Of a DNA stretch of 15,296 nucleotides, positions 1 to 7,945 are shown piece by piece. The notes beneath the pieces are model-generated. The model was not told the DNA's origin and did no database searches. It worked only from the letters and a program-made list of their open reading frames with translations. Source of the DNA: an uncultured Oscillospiraceae bacterium (GTDB lineage Bacteria > Bacillota > Clostridia > Oscillospirales > Oscillospiraceae); contig CAKTEZ010000031.1 of assembly GCA_934553255.1 (NCBI GenBank), positions 1 through 15,296 of the forward strand, read 5' to 3'. The translations under genes were made by a program, and so were the position numbers. Position 1 is the first letter of the stretch; each line of letters starts with the position of its first letter.

Positions 1-17
1 TCACTTGGGATGAACCA

Positions 18-71
18 AGCATAACAGGCGGTCTTTAATCGGTCCTATGGTTTTGTTTAAGCGTTTTTTAA
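18..71 (-). promoter_or_regulatory. Candidate regulated promoter with TTAA direct repeats, for a gene beyond the left edge
   Basis: Downstream of the kinase stop codon, on the minus strand, TTAA half-sites lie at 71-68, 60-57 and 38-35, so they are 11 and 22 bp apart. The first two sit in an exact repeat, CTTAAA-N5-CTTAAA. Fifteen bases after the third half-site begins an extended -10, TGT-TATGCT, with the hexamer at 23-18. The same arrangement occurs before the response regulator gene at 2808-2753. Direct repeats with 11-bp phasing are typical operators of OmpR/PhoB-family regulators. I infer that the neighbouring regulator controls a minus-strand gene starting to the left of base 1. No clear terminator is seen between the kinase stop and this site. 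The rest of 1-89 holds no gene. Confidence 0.5.
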
Positions 72-89
72 GACTTTATTGCCAAATGG

Positions 90-1976
90 TTACTCCGTGT
101 ACGGCAGGGTGAAGCCCGCCTTGAAAAGGTCGCCGTCAATGGCGAGCGAAAAGCTCCCTTTTTGCAGCTCCACCAGACTCCTGGCGATGTTCAGGCCGAG
201 GCCGCTGCCCTCGGTCGTGCGTGAGCTGTCGCCGCGCACGAAGCGCTCCATCAACTCGTCGGGGGCGATGTTGAGCGCGTCGCGGGAGATGTTCTTGAAC
301 GAAAACTCCACCGTATCGCCCACGCGCTTTGCGCCGATGTAGAGCCGCGTCCCCGCGCAGGCGTACTTGCAGGCGTTGGAGAGCAGGTTATCCAGCACGC
401 GCCACAGCAGCGCGCCGTCGCACAGGCAGTAAAGCTCCCCGTCCAGCAGCGTCACCACCGGCTCGAGCCGCGCAGCGGACAGCCGCTCGGCATACTCGCC
501 CACCGTCTGATCGAGCAGTTCGCGCACGCTGCGCCGCGCGATGTGGCAGGGAATGTTTCCCGTGGACGCCTTGGACATTTCCACCAGGTCCACCGTCAGC
601 TTCTTGAGCTTGTGCGCCTGCCGGTCGAGCACGGCGAGGTATTCGCGCTCCTGCTCCGGCGTATGCTCGCGCTGAAGCAGATCGACATAGTTGACGATGC
701 TCGTGAGCGGCGTTTTGATGTCGTGCGACACATTGGTGATCAGCTCCGTCTTGAGCCGCTCGCTCTTGAGTCTCTGCTCCACGACGATGCTCATGCCGCG
801 GCTGATGGCGTTGAGGTTCTCGCCGTGGCGCTTGAGGTCAAAATACATATGCGAGGTATCGACCTGCGAGGTGAGGTCGCCCGCGGCGAGCGCTTCGCCG
901 CCCTTTTGCAGCCGCCGCAGCTGCATCGAAAGCAGGCACGCCGCGACAGACAGCGCCGCGAGCAGCGCCAGCAGCAGCCCCGCCGCATGGTTGCTCTCAA
1001 GCGCAAGGAGCAGCACGCCGATCACGCAGCAGCCGACCGCCGTGCGCCACACGAGCGGGATGCCGCGCACGAAGCCGACCAGCGCTCCCCACGCGCGGCA
1101 GAGCGCGTGCCAGCACCACTTCAAAAAGCGCCAGCAGAGCCGCAGGAGCCGACAGCAGACGGTGTTTTCCCACCATCTCCCCAGCTTCACGCGGACGCAG
1201 AGCGTCATCCAGAACGCGAGGAACAGCGCATAGGCGGCCGTGCAGCAAGCGAGAACGGCGGCGATCAGGAGCGGCTCAAAGCCGCAGAAGACATCCTCCA
1301 ATCCCGATACCGCCGCGACGCCAAGCACGGCGCCGCCGCCAAGAACGACTGCCGCGTAAAGGTCGAACGGTATCTTCTCCTGCCAGCCGACAGCCGCCTC
1401 CTCGCGGCCCGCCTGCCGTCCCGCCGTTCGCGCGAGAAAGACGAGGAAGAAAAGCTCCGCGAGCGCCGCGGCGATCATGACCGCCAGCGCATGCGGCGCA
1501 AGGCGCGTCATCGTATCATAGAACTCCCGCGCCCAGTACACACCGTCCCGCGCAGGATAGTCCGCGGCAATGTAGTGCCGGAACACCGTGCCGTCGCCGC
1601 GTTCGATCTCTCTCGCCCACCCTGTCACGGGAACATCACCATCGCGGTGGTTGTCAAAGAGAAGTCTGCCCGTCCCGTCCTCGATGGAAAAGCGTACATT
1701 TGTGGAGCGGTCGTCGGCGGGATACCATTCGTCGTATTTCTCCGGCATTCCCGTCTGTCCGTCCGCCGCATAGCGGCCGTAGTCGTAAATGCCCCGCATT
1801 TGTTCAGCGACCGCGCTCGAACAGAACGAGCTGCCGCAGAAGTCCCCGCGCAGCTCACCGCTGTAGGACATGGCGAAGGCCGAGCCGTACGCCAGCAGCA
1901 CCGGCACGAGCGCCACGGCGAGGAAAAAGGCCGCCGCCTTGACCCAGAAGCCTCCGGTCCAGTCATTCTTTCTCAT
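90..1976 (-). CDS. Membrane sensor histidine kinase, multi-TM, VanS/PhoR-like
   Basis: This 628-residue kinase is the sensor partner of the response regulator immediately upstream, whose gene it overlaps by 14 bases. Seen in the translation: a first membrane segment at about 12-36; a Cys-containing extracytoplasmic part at about 37-158 (C47, C52); further hydrophobic segments near 161-183, 206-224, 235-258, 311-327 and 332-350; and a Trp/Cys/Arg-rich stretch at 259-310 that may be amphipathic. A HAMP-like linker leads to the dimerisation/phosphoacceptor motif NVSHDIKTPLTS, with H418 the predicted phosphorylated histidine. The ATPase domain has its N box around N530-N534 (DNLLSNACKYA) and a G2 box at 590-595 (GSGLGL). 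It is larger than a minimal two-TM kinase because of the extra membrane segments. The signal sensed cannot be read from the sequence. Confidence 0.93.
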   Translation of the reverse strand: MRKNDWTGGFWVKAAAFFLAVALVPVLLAYGSAFAMSYSGELRGDFCGSSFCSSAVAEQMRGIYDYGRYAADGQTGMPEKYDEWYPADDRSTNVRFSIEDGTGRLLFDNHRDGDVPVTGWAREIERGDGTVFRHYIAADYPARDGVYWAREFYDTMTRLAPHALAVMIAAALAELFFLVFLARTAGRQAGREEAAVGWQEKIPFDLYAAVVLGGGAVLGVAAVSGLEDVFCGFEPLLIAAVLACCTAAYALFLAFWMTLCVRVKLGRWWENTVCCRLLRLCWRFLKWCWHALCRAWGALVGFVRGIPLVWRTAVGCCVIGVLLLALESNHAAGLLLALLAALSVAACLLSMQLRRLQKGGEALAAGDLTSQVDTSHMYFDLKRHGENLNAISRGMSIVVEQRLKSERLKTELITNVSHDIKTPLTSIVNYVDLLQREHTPEQEREYLAVLDRQAHKLKKLTVDLVEMSKASTGNIPCHIARRSVRELLDQTVGEYAERLSAARLEPVVTLLDGELYCLCDGALLWRVLDNLLSNACKYACAGTRLYIGAKRVGDTVEFSFKNISRDALNIAPDELMERFVRGDSSRTTEGSGLGLNIARSLVELQKGSFSLAIDGDLFKAGFTLPYTE

Positions 1977-2676
1977 GACGAAGATCCTCCATTTTATAGC
2001 CCAGACCCCACACGACCTTCAGGTAGCGCGGCTCGGAGGGGTCGATCTCGATCTTCTGGCGCAGGTGGCGGATATGCACCGCCACGCTCGTTTCCGCGCC
2101 GAGAGAGTCCTCGTTCCACACCAGCTCGTAGATCTGGCTGCTGGAATAGATGCGCCCGGGCGACTTGATGAGCAGATGCAGGATGCTGAACTCCAGCGGC
2201 GTGAGCGAAACGCCCTCGCCGTCCACCGTCACCGTTTTGGACTCCTCATTGAGCGTCACGCCGCCGACGGTGTAGACGCCCTGCTCCGGCGCGCTGTCCG
2301 GCTTCGCGCCGAGAAGCGTGTAGCGCCGCAGCTGCGACCTCACGCGCGCCAGCACCTCCACGGGGTCAAAGGGCTTGGTAATGTAGTCGTCCGCGCCGAC
2401 ATTCAGCCCCAGCACCTTGTCGCTGCTCTCGCTTTTGGCCGTGAGCAGGATAATGGGCGCGTTGCTCTCGCGGCGGATGGCCGCCGTCGCGGCGATCCCG
2501 TCCAGCCCCGGCATCATGACATCCATGAGGATGAGATGAACGTCGTTCTTCCGCACGGCCTCGACCGCCTCCGCGCCGTTGTATGCCTCCAACAGGCGGT
2601 AGTCCTCGCCGGAGAGATATATTTTCAGCGCAGCGACGATGTCGCGGTCATCGTCGCAGATGAGAATGTTGTGCAT
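1963..2676 (-). CDS. OmpR/PhoB-family response regulator
   Basis: This 237-residue protein has an N-terminal receiver domain (about 1-115) with the acidic pocket D8-D10, phosphoacceptor D52 in LILMDVMMPGLDG, T79 and K101 (ITKPF). A C-terminal winged-helix DNA-binding domain (about 130-232) carries the usual LTPLEFSILHLLIKSPGRIY and VHIRHLRQKI blocks and ends in GLGYKME. The start is supported by GGGGAGG seven bases upstream of the ATG. It is translationally coupled to the histidine kinase, whose ATG lies inside its last codons, so the two form one two-component system. Receiver and output domain resemble the VanR/PhoP group, but no specific function can be assigned. A repeat-containing promoter just upstream suggests autoregulation. 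Confidence 0.96.
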   Translation of the reverse strand: MHNILICDDDRDIVAALKIYLSGEDYRLLEAYNGAEAVEAVRKNDVHLILMDVMMPGLDGIAATAAIRRESNAPIILLTAKSESSDKVLGLNVGADDYITKPFDPVEVLARVRSQLRRYTLLGAKPDSAPEQGVYTVGGVTLNEESKTVTVDGEGVSLTPLEFSILHLLIKSPGRIYSSSQIYELVWNEDSLGAETSVAVHIRHLRQKIEIDPSEPRYLKVVWGLGYKMEDLRHEKE

Positions 2677-2752
2677 ACTTCTTCCTCCCCGCCCGCAGCA
2701 GCTGTCCGGTCCGTTTTCCCGCGCAGCCGTCCTCTCGGGTCTTTTTGCACCT

Positions 2753-2808
2753 ACTCTATCATCGTCCTCTTAAAAGGGAAAGAGGAAATCCATTAAAAAA
2801 TCTTTAAG
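2753..2808 (-). promoter_or_regulatory. Promoter of the two-component operon with TTAA direct repeats
   Basis: On the minus strand, TTAA half-sites at 2807-2804 and 2796-2793 are 11 bp apart, and a third lies at 2773-2770, 23 bp after the second. An extended -10 of the form TGA-TAGAGT (hexamer 2758-2753) begins exactly 15 bases after the third half-site. The -35 position (TTTCCC) is poor, as expected for an activator-dependent promoter. The inverted repeat CCTCTT/AAGAGG overlaps the third half-site. The same spacing recurs at 71-18 past the end of the kinase gene. I infer a binding site for the encoded response regulator. Confidence 0.5.
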
Positions 2809-2855
2809 CTGCGCGCCGAAAACATACAAAACGGTGCGACCGCCGCTCGCGCAGG

Positions 2856-3293
2856 TCACCGCAGGCTTCCGCCGCACAGCAGCCGCAGCGCCTCAAGATA
2901 ACCCGCAAGGCCATGGCCGCGGATGGTCGCGGCGCAGGCGGCGCGAATATAGGACACGCGGCGGAAGTCCTCGCGGCTGTCGGGGTCGGAGATGTGGACC
3001 TCCACCGTTGGAATACCGACTGCCTTCACCGCGTCGAGCAGCGCGATGCTCGTATGCGTGTAGGCGGCAGGGTTGATGACGATGCCGTCCACACGGTCGA
3101 AATACGCCTGCTGAACGGCGTCCACCAGCGCGCCCTCGTGATTGGATTGGAAAAACGAGACCTCCGCGCCCAGCCTTTCCGCCTCGTCCTCGACCATCTT
3201 CTTCAGATCCTCATAGGTCGCGTGGCCGTAGATCTCCGGTTGGCGAATGCCGAGCATATTCATGTTGGGGCCGTTAATGACCAGAATTTTCAC
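2856..3293 (-). CDS. aroQ: Type II 3-dehydroquinate dehydratase
   Basis: This protein dehydrates 3-dehydroquinate to 3-dehydroshikimate, step three of the shikimate pathway, in the cytosol. It has 145 residues, the normal length for the small dodecameric type II family. The family pattern INGPNMNMLGIRQPEIYG at 7-23 supplies catalytic R17 and Y22; NPAAYTHTSIALLDA at 74-88 and EVHISD, with catalytic H100, follow. The start is a GTG, chosen because GGAGGG lies six bases upstream and the family's MKILVINGPN begins exactly there; the longer upstream reading frame has no family similarity. It overlaps the end of aroE::aroK by 20 bases and is the last gene of the aromatic operon. Only a weak hairpin with a short T run lies downstream. 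Confidence 0.96.
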   Translation of the reverse strand: MKILVINGPNMNMLGIRQPEIYGHATYEDLKKMVEDEAERLGAEVSFFQSNHEGALVDAVQQAYFDRVDGIVINPAAYTHTSIALLDAVKAVGIPTVEVHISDPDSREDFRRVSYIRAACAATIRGHGLAGYLEALRLLCGGSLR

Positions 3294-4518
3294 AAAAATC
3301 CCTCCAGATCGTCTGCGCCGTCTCCTCGACCGTGCCGCTGTTGTCCGCCGCGGCATCGCGGAACCGCTCATAGAGCGGCGCGCGCTCCGCCCACAATGCC
3401 GCAAGGTCCTTCCCCTGCGAAAGCGGGCGTCCGTCGGTCGGCAGCAGCTCCAGGGGACGAAGGAGTTGATAAATGCGGCCGTTCTGATGCAGCGCGGCGT
3501 AGTTTTCCGGCGTTTTCACCGCGCCGCCGCCCGTGATGAGCAGCTTTCCGCTCTCCGCGCCGCATTCCGCCGTCACCTCGCGTTCCAGAGCGCGGAAGGC
3601 GGCTTCGCCGTCTGCGGCGAAGATGTCCGGAATGGAGCGTCCCGTCCTTTGGACGATGCGCGCGTCGATGTCGATGGCCTCGCGTCCCGTCAGCGCGGCG
3701 AGCGCCGCGCCGACCGCAGACTTGCCGCTGCCCGGCATACCGATGAGGACGAGATTTGTCATTTCCCGCCGCAGCTGCGCGAGAATGCGCTCGTTCTCGC
3801 TCTCCGCGATGGGCTTATCAAAGAACCGCTCCTCCGCCGCCTTGGCCTGCGCCACCAGCATCGGAAGCCCGTCCGAGCAGCGAATGCCCAACGCCTCCGC
3901 CTGCAGCAGCAGCGCCGTGCGGCGCGGATTGTAAATAAGGTCAAGCACGCCCGCGCAAGCAGGGAACGCCGTCAGGTCGACTGCCGCTGCGCCGTTGTTG
4001 GGATACATTCCGACCGGCGTGGCGTTCACCACGACATCCGCGTCGGCGTGACGGTCCAAATTGGCGTAGTTGTTCTCTCCCGTGCGGGAGATGACCACCA
4101 CCTCGCGCGCGCCAAGGTCTTTCGCGCAGGCGACCGCTGTGCGCGACGCGCCGCCGCTGCCGAGGACAAGGGCCTTTTTCCCTGCAAAGGCGATGCCCGC
4201 GCGCCGCGCCATGAAGCAAAAGCCCGCGGCGTCGGTGTTATACCCATAGAGTCTTCCGTCCGCACGGCGCACGAGCGTGTTGACGCTGCCAATGGCCGCC
4301 GCCATCGAATCGAGTATGTCGCAGTACGGCATCACATCGCGCTTATACGGAATGGTGACATTCAGACCGCCGATGTCCTCCCGCGCAAGAAACGCGCCCA
4401 GCTCCTCCGGCTCCAGCTCGATGAGGCGGTAGTCCGCGCAGCCGAGCGCCGCATGGATCGGCGCCGACCAGCTATGACCGAGCCTTCGTCCCAGAAGCCC
4501 GTAGATCCTCTCCCCCAT
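3274..4518 (-). CDS. aroE-aroK: Fused shikimate dehydrogenase-shikimate kinase
   Basis: One 414-residue polypeptide carries two consecutive shikimate enzymes. Residues 1 to about 250 are AroE (3-dehydroshikimate to shikimate, NADPH): substrate Ser pair in LGHSWSAPIH (14-22), catalytic K59 in NVTIPYK, NTD at 94-96, nucleotide loop GSGGASRTA (120-128), NATPVGM (165-171) and Q224. Residues about 253-414 are AroK (ATP-dependent shikimate 3-phosphorylation): Walker A GMPGSGKS (260-267), DID (283-285), FRALE (308-312), GGGAV (330-334) and lid R364 in TDGRPL. An internal Met at 253 begins the kinase half, so a separate kinase product from internal initiation is possible, but no strong ribosome site is evident. 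The ATG lies three bases after the pheA stop, with GAGGTG upstream. Fusing the two enzymes fixes them in equal amounts. Confidence 0.95.
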   Translation of the reverse strand: MGERIYGLLGRRLGHSWSAPIHAALGCADYRLIELEPEELGAFLAREDIGGLNVTIPYKRDVMPYCDILDSMAAAIGSVNTLVRRADGRLYGYNTDAAGFCFMARRAGIAFAGKKALVLGSGGASRTAVACAKDLGAREVVVISRTGENNYANLDRHADADVVVNATPVGMYPNNGAAAVDLTAFPACAGVLDLIYNPRRTALLLQAEALGIRCSDGLPMLVAQAKAAEERFFDKPIAESENERILAQLRREMTNLVLIGMPGSGKSAVGAALAALTGREAIDIDARIVQRTGRSIPDIFAADGEAAFRALEREVTAECGAESGKLLITGGGAVKTPENYAALHQNGRIYQLLRPLELLPTDGRPLSQGKDLAALWAERAPLYERFRDAAADNSGTVEETAQTIWRDFCENSGH

Positions 4519-4521
4519 CGC

Positions 4522-5658
4522 TCACACCTCGGCGTAGTTGCCGAGGAATACGAACTCCGCGCAGCTTCGCTCCATTTCCTCAAGCATGGCGAGTACGCTC
4601 TTGTCCTGCACGCTCGCGTCCATCTCAAGGAAGAAGATGTACTCAAAGTCGCTCCCCGCGACGGGGCAGGATTCCAGCTTGGTCATGTTGACGTCCAACG
4701 CCGCAAGCTTGGAGAGGATCTCGTAGAGCGCGCCTGGCTTATTCTCGAACGAAAGGATCAGGCTGATGCGGTTCGCGCCGGCGTAGATAACCGGGTCCTT
4801 CGTCACGCAGAAGAAGCGCGTGTAGTTGTTCTCACTGTCCTGTATCCTGTCGCTCACACACGCAAGGCCGTAGAGCGCGGCGCAGGGATGCGAGGAAATG
4901 GCGGCCGCGTGGCGGCTCCCGCTCTCGGCGACCATCTTTGCCGCCTCTGCCGTGTTGCCGCACGGGATCACGCGCACGCCGGAAAGTCCGTCCAGAAATC
5001 TGCTGCACTGACCGATCGCCTGCTGATGGGAGTAGATCTCGGTAACGTCCTCTAACTTTACGCCCGGCATAGCCAAAAGCTCATGACGGATGCACAGTCT
5101 TGTGGAGCGCACCACGGAGAGGCTGTGTTGGCGAAGCAGCGAGTAGACCGCGCGCACCGAACCGTTGGAGCTGTTCTCGATGGGCAGCACACCGAACCTG
5201 CACAGTCCCGACTCCACCGCAGACACCACCGCGTCAAAGGTCTTGACATACAGAATACTGCCGCGTGGGAGCAGGCGGTCGCACGCGACCTGCGAGTTCG
5301 CGCCCTCCACGCCCTGACAGGCGATCCGTCCCGTCTGCGGGAAGACAGCCCCGCCCGCAGCAAGGGATCGCGCCACCCGCTCTTCCACTCCGGTCGGCAG
5401 GTCCACCAGCTCCGCCTGACGCGAGCGCGCCAGCTCGAAGAGCGTGGAATAAAGGTGATAGGCGTACCGCTCCTTGTCGCCCGCCTGCGCGGCGACCCTG
5501 GCGAGGATCTCGCGCTCACGCTGCTTGTTCAAAATGGGCAGATGATGCTCGTTTTTATAGGCAGCGACCTCCTCCGCCAACTCCATGCGTTCCAGAAAAA
5601 GCGTTAAAAGCTGATCGTCCACAGCGTCGATGCGGGTTCGAATTTCAGAAAGTTCCAT
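4522..5658 (-). CDS. pheA: Bifunctional chorismate mutase-prephenate dehydratase (P-protein)
   Basis: This 378-residue protein turns chorismate into prephenate and then phenylpyruvate, the committed phenylalanine branch. Domains in order: an AroQ-class chorismate mutase (about 1-88, with R7, R24, K35 and E48 at the expected active-site places); prephenate dehydratase (about 110-286), ending in the catalytic TRF motif (NYTRFF, T280-F282); and a C-terminal ACT domain (about 297-376), the usual phenylalanine sensor. In the ACT domain the GALV-type motif reads GALY (309-312), and the second Phe-binding motif, normally ESRP, reads ESCP (329-332). The ATG overlaps the aroC end by 14 bases, with GGAGGA four to six bases upstream. 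Length and domain order match the family. Confidence 0.96.
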   Translation of the reverse strand: MELSEIRTRIDAVDDQLLTLFLERMELAEEVAAYKNEHHLPILNKQREREILARVAAQAGDKERYAYHLYSTLFELARSRQAELVDLPTGVEERVARSLAAGGAVFPQTGRIACQGVEGANSQVACDRLLPRGSILYVKTFDAVVSAVESGLCRFGVLPIENSSNGSVRAVYSLLRQHSLSVVRSTRLCIRHELLAMPGVKLEDVTEIYSHQQAIGQCSRFLDGLSGVRVIPCGNTAEAAKMVAESGSRHAAAISSHPCAALYGLACVSDRIQDSENNYTRFFCVTKDPVIYAGANRISLILSFENKPGALYEILSKLAALDVNMTKLESCPVAGSDFEYIFFLEMDASVQDKSVLAMLEEMERSCAEFVFLGNYAEV

Positions 5659-6736
5659 AATGCTCCTCCAACAGCAGATCTAAAAGTACGCAGGCCGTTA
5701 CCGCCTCAACGACGGGTACGGCGCGATGCGCGATGCAGGGATCGTGACGCCCCCGAACGGTCAGCTCCGCGTTTTCCATTTGGGAAAGGGATACCGTCCG
5801 CTGCGTTTGTCCGATGGACGGCGTCGGCTTGATGCCGACGCGCAGCGTGAGCGGCATACCGTTGGTGATGCCGCCGAGAATACCGCCCGCGCGGTTCGTC
5901 TCGGTGACGATGCGTCCGCGCTCCGCGCGGAGCGCGTCGTTATTCTCGCTGCCGCGCAGCCGCGAGGAGCCGAAGCCCAGTCCGAACTCCACGCCCTTGA
6001 CGGCGGGAATGCCGAACAGCGCCGCGGCAAGGCGGTTCTCCATTCCGTCGAACATCGGCGCGCCAAGCCCCGCGGGAAGCCCGACGGCAGCGCATTCGAC
6101 GATGCCGCCGACGGAGTCCCGCGCCTCGCGCGCCTCCAGAATAAGGCGCTGCATCCGCTCGCCCGCCGCGTCGGATATGGTCGGAAACGGCTTCGCCGCC
6201 ACCGCGCGGAACAACTCCGCCGTCGGATACAGCGGAAAAGCTTCGTCGTCCTCCGTTCCCACGGCGGCAAGGTGCGCGCCGACAAATATACCGCGCCGCG
6301 CCAGGATCTGCTTGGCGATGCCGCCCGCAATGCAAAGCGGCGCGGTCAGACGGCCGGAAAAGTGTCCGCCGCCGCGCATATCCGCCTGTCCACCCCACTT
6401 CACCCATGCGGTATAGTCCGCGTGCGAGGGGCGCGGCTTATCGGCAAGCTCCGCGTAGTCCGCGGAGTGCCGGTCGCTGTTATAAATGACCGCGCACAGC
6501 GGCGTGCCGCAGGTCGCGCCGTCACGCAGTCCCGAAAGGAACTGCGGCGCATCGCTCTCCCTCCGCGCGGTCGAAAGCGCGTCCTTCCCCGGTCTGCGGC
6601 GGTCAAGAAACGCCTGCAGCTCCGCAAGGTCGATGCGCTCGCCCGCGGGCAGCCCATCGACGGTCACGCCGACGGCAGTCCCGTGGGACTCTCCGAACAC
6701 GCCGACACGCAGAGCTTTTCCGAATTCAGAGGACAT
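5645..6736 (-). CDS. aroC: Chorismate synthase
   Basis: This protein removes phosphate from 5-enolpyruvylshikimate-3-phosphate to give chorismate, using reduced FMN. It has 363 residues, the standard length. Visible family landmarks are VGVFGESHG at 11-19, the SHADYT block at 104-109 (H105), GGGHFSGRLTAPL at 122-133 (the clostridial version of the second signature), RAGGILGGITNG at 282-293, and GRHDPC at 329-334 with D332. GGGAGGT lies seven bases before the ATG. The gene overlaps the end of aroA by 11 bases and the start of pheA by 14, so all three are translationally coupled. Nothing is missing or shifted. Confidence 0.97.
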   Translation of the reverse strand: MSSEFGKALRVGVFGESHGTAVGVTVDGLPAGERIDLAELQAFLDRRRPGKDALSTARRESDAPQFLSGLRDGATCGTPLCAVIYNSDRHSADYAELADKPRPSHADYTAWVKWGGQADMRGGGHFSGRLTAPLCIAGGIAKQILARRGIFVGAHLAAVGTEDDEAFPLYPTAELFRAVAAKPFPTISDAAGERMQRLILEAREARDSVGGIVECAAVGLPAGLGAPMFDGMENRLAAALFGIPAVKGVEFGLGFGSSRLRGSENNDALRAERGRIVTETNRAGGILGGITNGMPLTLRVGIKPTPSIGQTQRTVSLSQMENAELTVRGRHDPCIAHRAVPVVEAVTACVLLDLLLEEHYGTF

Positions 6737-7943
6737 CGAAGCTACCTCCCAGTCGTTTATACTCCTCCCAGAACGAGGGATAGGATTTCCGCACCGCCTC
6801 CGCGCCCGTAACGGTGACGGGAGCGGTCCCCGCCGCCGCGGCGACCGCCGCCGCCATGACGATGCGGTGGTCGTTCGCGCCGTCTACCGTACCGCCGGAA
6901 AAAGCGGGTACGCCGCAGACCGTCAGGCGGTCGGCGCTTTCCTCCGCCGGAACGCCGAGCGCGCGCAGCAGCGCGGCGGTCGTCGTCAGGCGGTCGCTTT
7001 CCTTCATGCGAAGCCGCGCAGCGTTGACAAAATGCGTCGTGCCGTTCCGACGCGCCGCCATCACCGCCAGCGGCGGCAGCAGGTCGGGGCAGTCGGACAT
7101 GTCCACACTCTGCTCTCCCGCCGCCGAAAACCGCTCAAACAGGTCTTTTATAACGCGGTCGCCCTGTGCGGAGCCTTCGTTCAGCCCGCACACCTCCACG
7201 CCGTTTCCGAGGAAACGCGCGGCGTACCAAAAGCCCGCCTGCGACCAGTCCGCCTCCACCTTCAGATCAAACGGACGGTAGGCTGACGGGGAAACGGCAA
7301 AGCGCTCCTCTCCCGTCACCGTCACGCCCGCCCGCGCAAGCACCTCGCGCGTCATGGCGACATAGCCGCGGCTCTCCAGCCTCGTCGTCGGCGTCAGCGT
7401 CGAGCCGCCGCCGAGCAGCGGCAGCGCAAAGAGCAGCCCCGTGAAAAACTGGCTCGATACATTGCCCGCCAGCCGGTACTCCCCCGGCGTCAGCGTCCCG
7501 CGCACGGTGAGTGCGCCGGCGGTCCGCTCGTAGGAAATACCCTTTTCGTCAAAAAGGTCGAAATACGGCTTCTGTGGGCGTTCCATCAGCCGTCCGCGTC
7601 CGATGAACACGCCGCCGCCCGCGACGGCGAGCGCAACGGGAATGAGAAAGCGCAGCGTCGAGCCGGACTCTCCGCAGTCGAAGCGGGGAAGCTCCGCAAA
7701 GGACTTTCGCGCGCCGCCCGTTCCGCTCACGCGGAGCGTACCCTCGTCCGTCTGTTCCCATGCCGCACCGAGCGCCGTCATGCCGCGCAGCGTCGCCTCC
7801 ATGTCCTGCGAGAGCGCAACGTTCCCGATCACGCTCACGCCGTCCGCGAGCGCGGCGGCGAGCAGCGCGCGGTGCGCCATCGACTTGCTCGGCGGCGGCG
7901 TGACCGCGCCCGCAAGGCCGCGCGGGTATATGCGAACATCCAT
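6726..7943 (-). CDS. aroA: 5-enolpyruvylshikimate-3-phosphate (EPSP) synthase
   Basis: This protein joins shikimate-3-phosphate and phosphoenolpyruvate to form EPSP. The chosen ATG gives 405 residues, slightly shorter than the common 425-430. It is preceded by GGGAGGAG and lies two bases after the aroB stop; an in-frame upstream extension lies wholly inside aroB and is not family-like. Motifs: PPPSKSMAHR (16-25; K20, S21, R25 bind substrate), DCGESGSTLRF (89-99, the PEP loop, in a GESGST form instead of the enterobacterial GNAGTA), the catalytic Asp region around CPDLLPP (D287), RMKESDRL (312-319; E315) and NDHRIVMA (357-364). Because the loop differs from the class I enzyme, glyphosate sensitivity cannot be assumed. 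Confidence 0.96.
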   Translation of the reverse strand: MDVRIYPRGLAGAVTPPPSKSMAHRALLAAALADGVSVIGNVALSQDMEATLRGMTALGAAWEQTDEGTLRVSGTGGARKSFAELPRFDCGESGSTLRFLIPVALAVAGGGVFIGRGRLMERPQKPYFDLFDEKGISYERTAGALTVRGTLTPGEYRLAGNVSSQFFTGLLFALPLLGGGSTLTPTTRLESRGYVAMTREVLARAGVTVTGEERFAVSPSAYRPFDLKVEADWSQAGFWYAARFLGNGVEVCGLNEGSAQGDRVIKDLFERFSAAGEQSVDMSDCPDLLPPLAVMAARRNGTTHFVNAARLRMKESDRLTTTAALLRALGVPAEESADRLTVCGVPAFSGGTVDGANDHRIVMAAAVAAAAGTAPVTVTGAEAVRKSYPSFWEEYKRLGGSFDVL

Positions 7944-7945
7944 GC

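Noticed and set aside
543..2168. Long plus-strand open frame (541 codons) opposite the histidine kinase
   Set aside because: It is antisense to a clear kinase gene, rich in Arg/Ala/His without any domain, and lacks a ribosome site. High GC makes such shadow frames common.
2826..2851. Terminator after aroQ
   Set aside because: Only a short, imperfect GC-rich stem with four Ts is seen, too weak to call; some read-through into the two-component genes cannot be excluded.
3247..5055. Long plus-strand open frame (602 codons) opposite aroQ, aroE-aroK and pheA
   Set aside because: It spans three well-supported genes on the other strand with low-complexity Arg/Ala composition and no recognisable motif.
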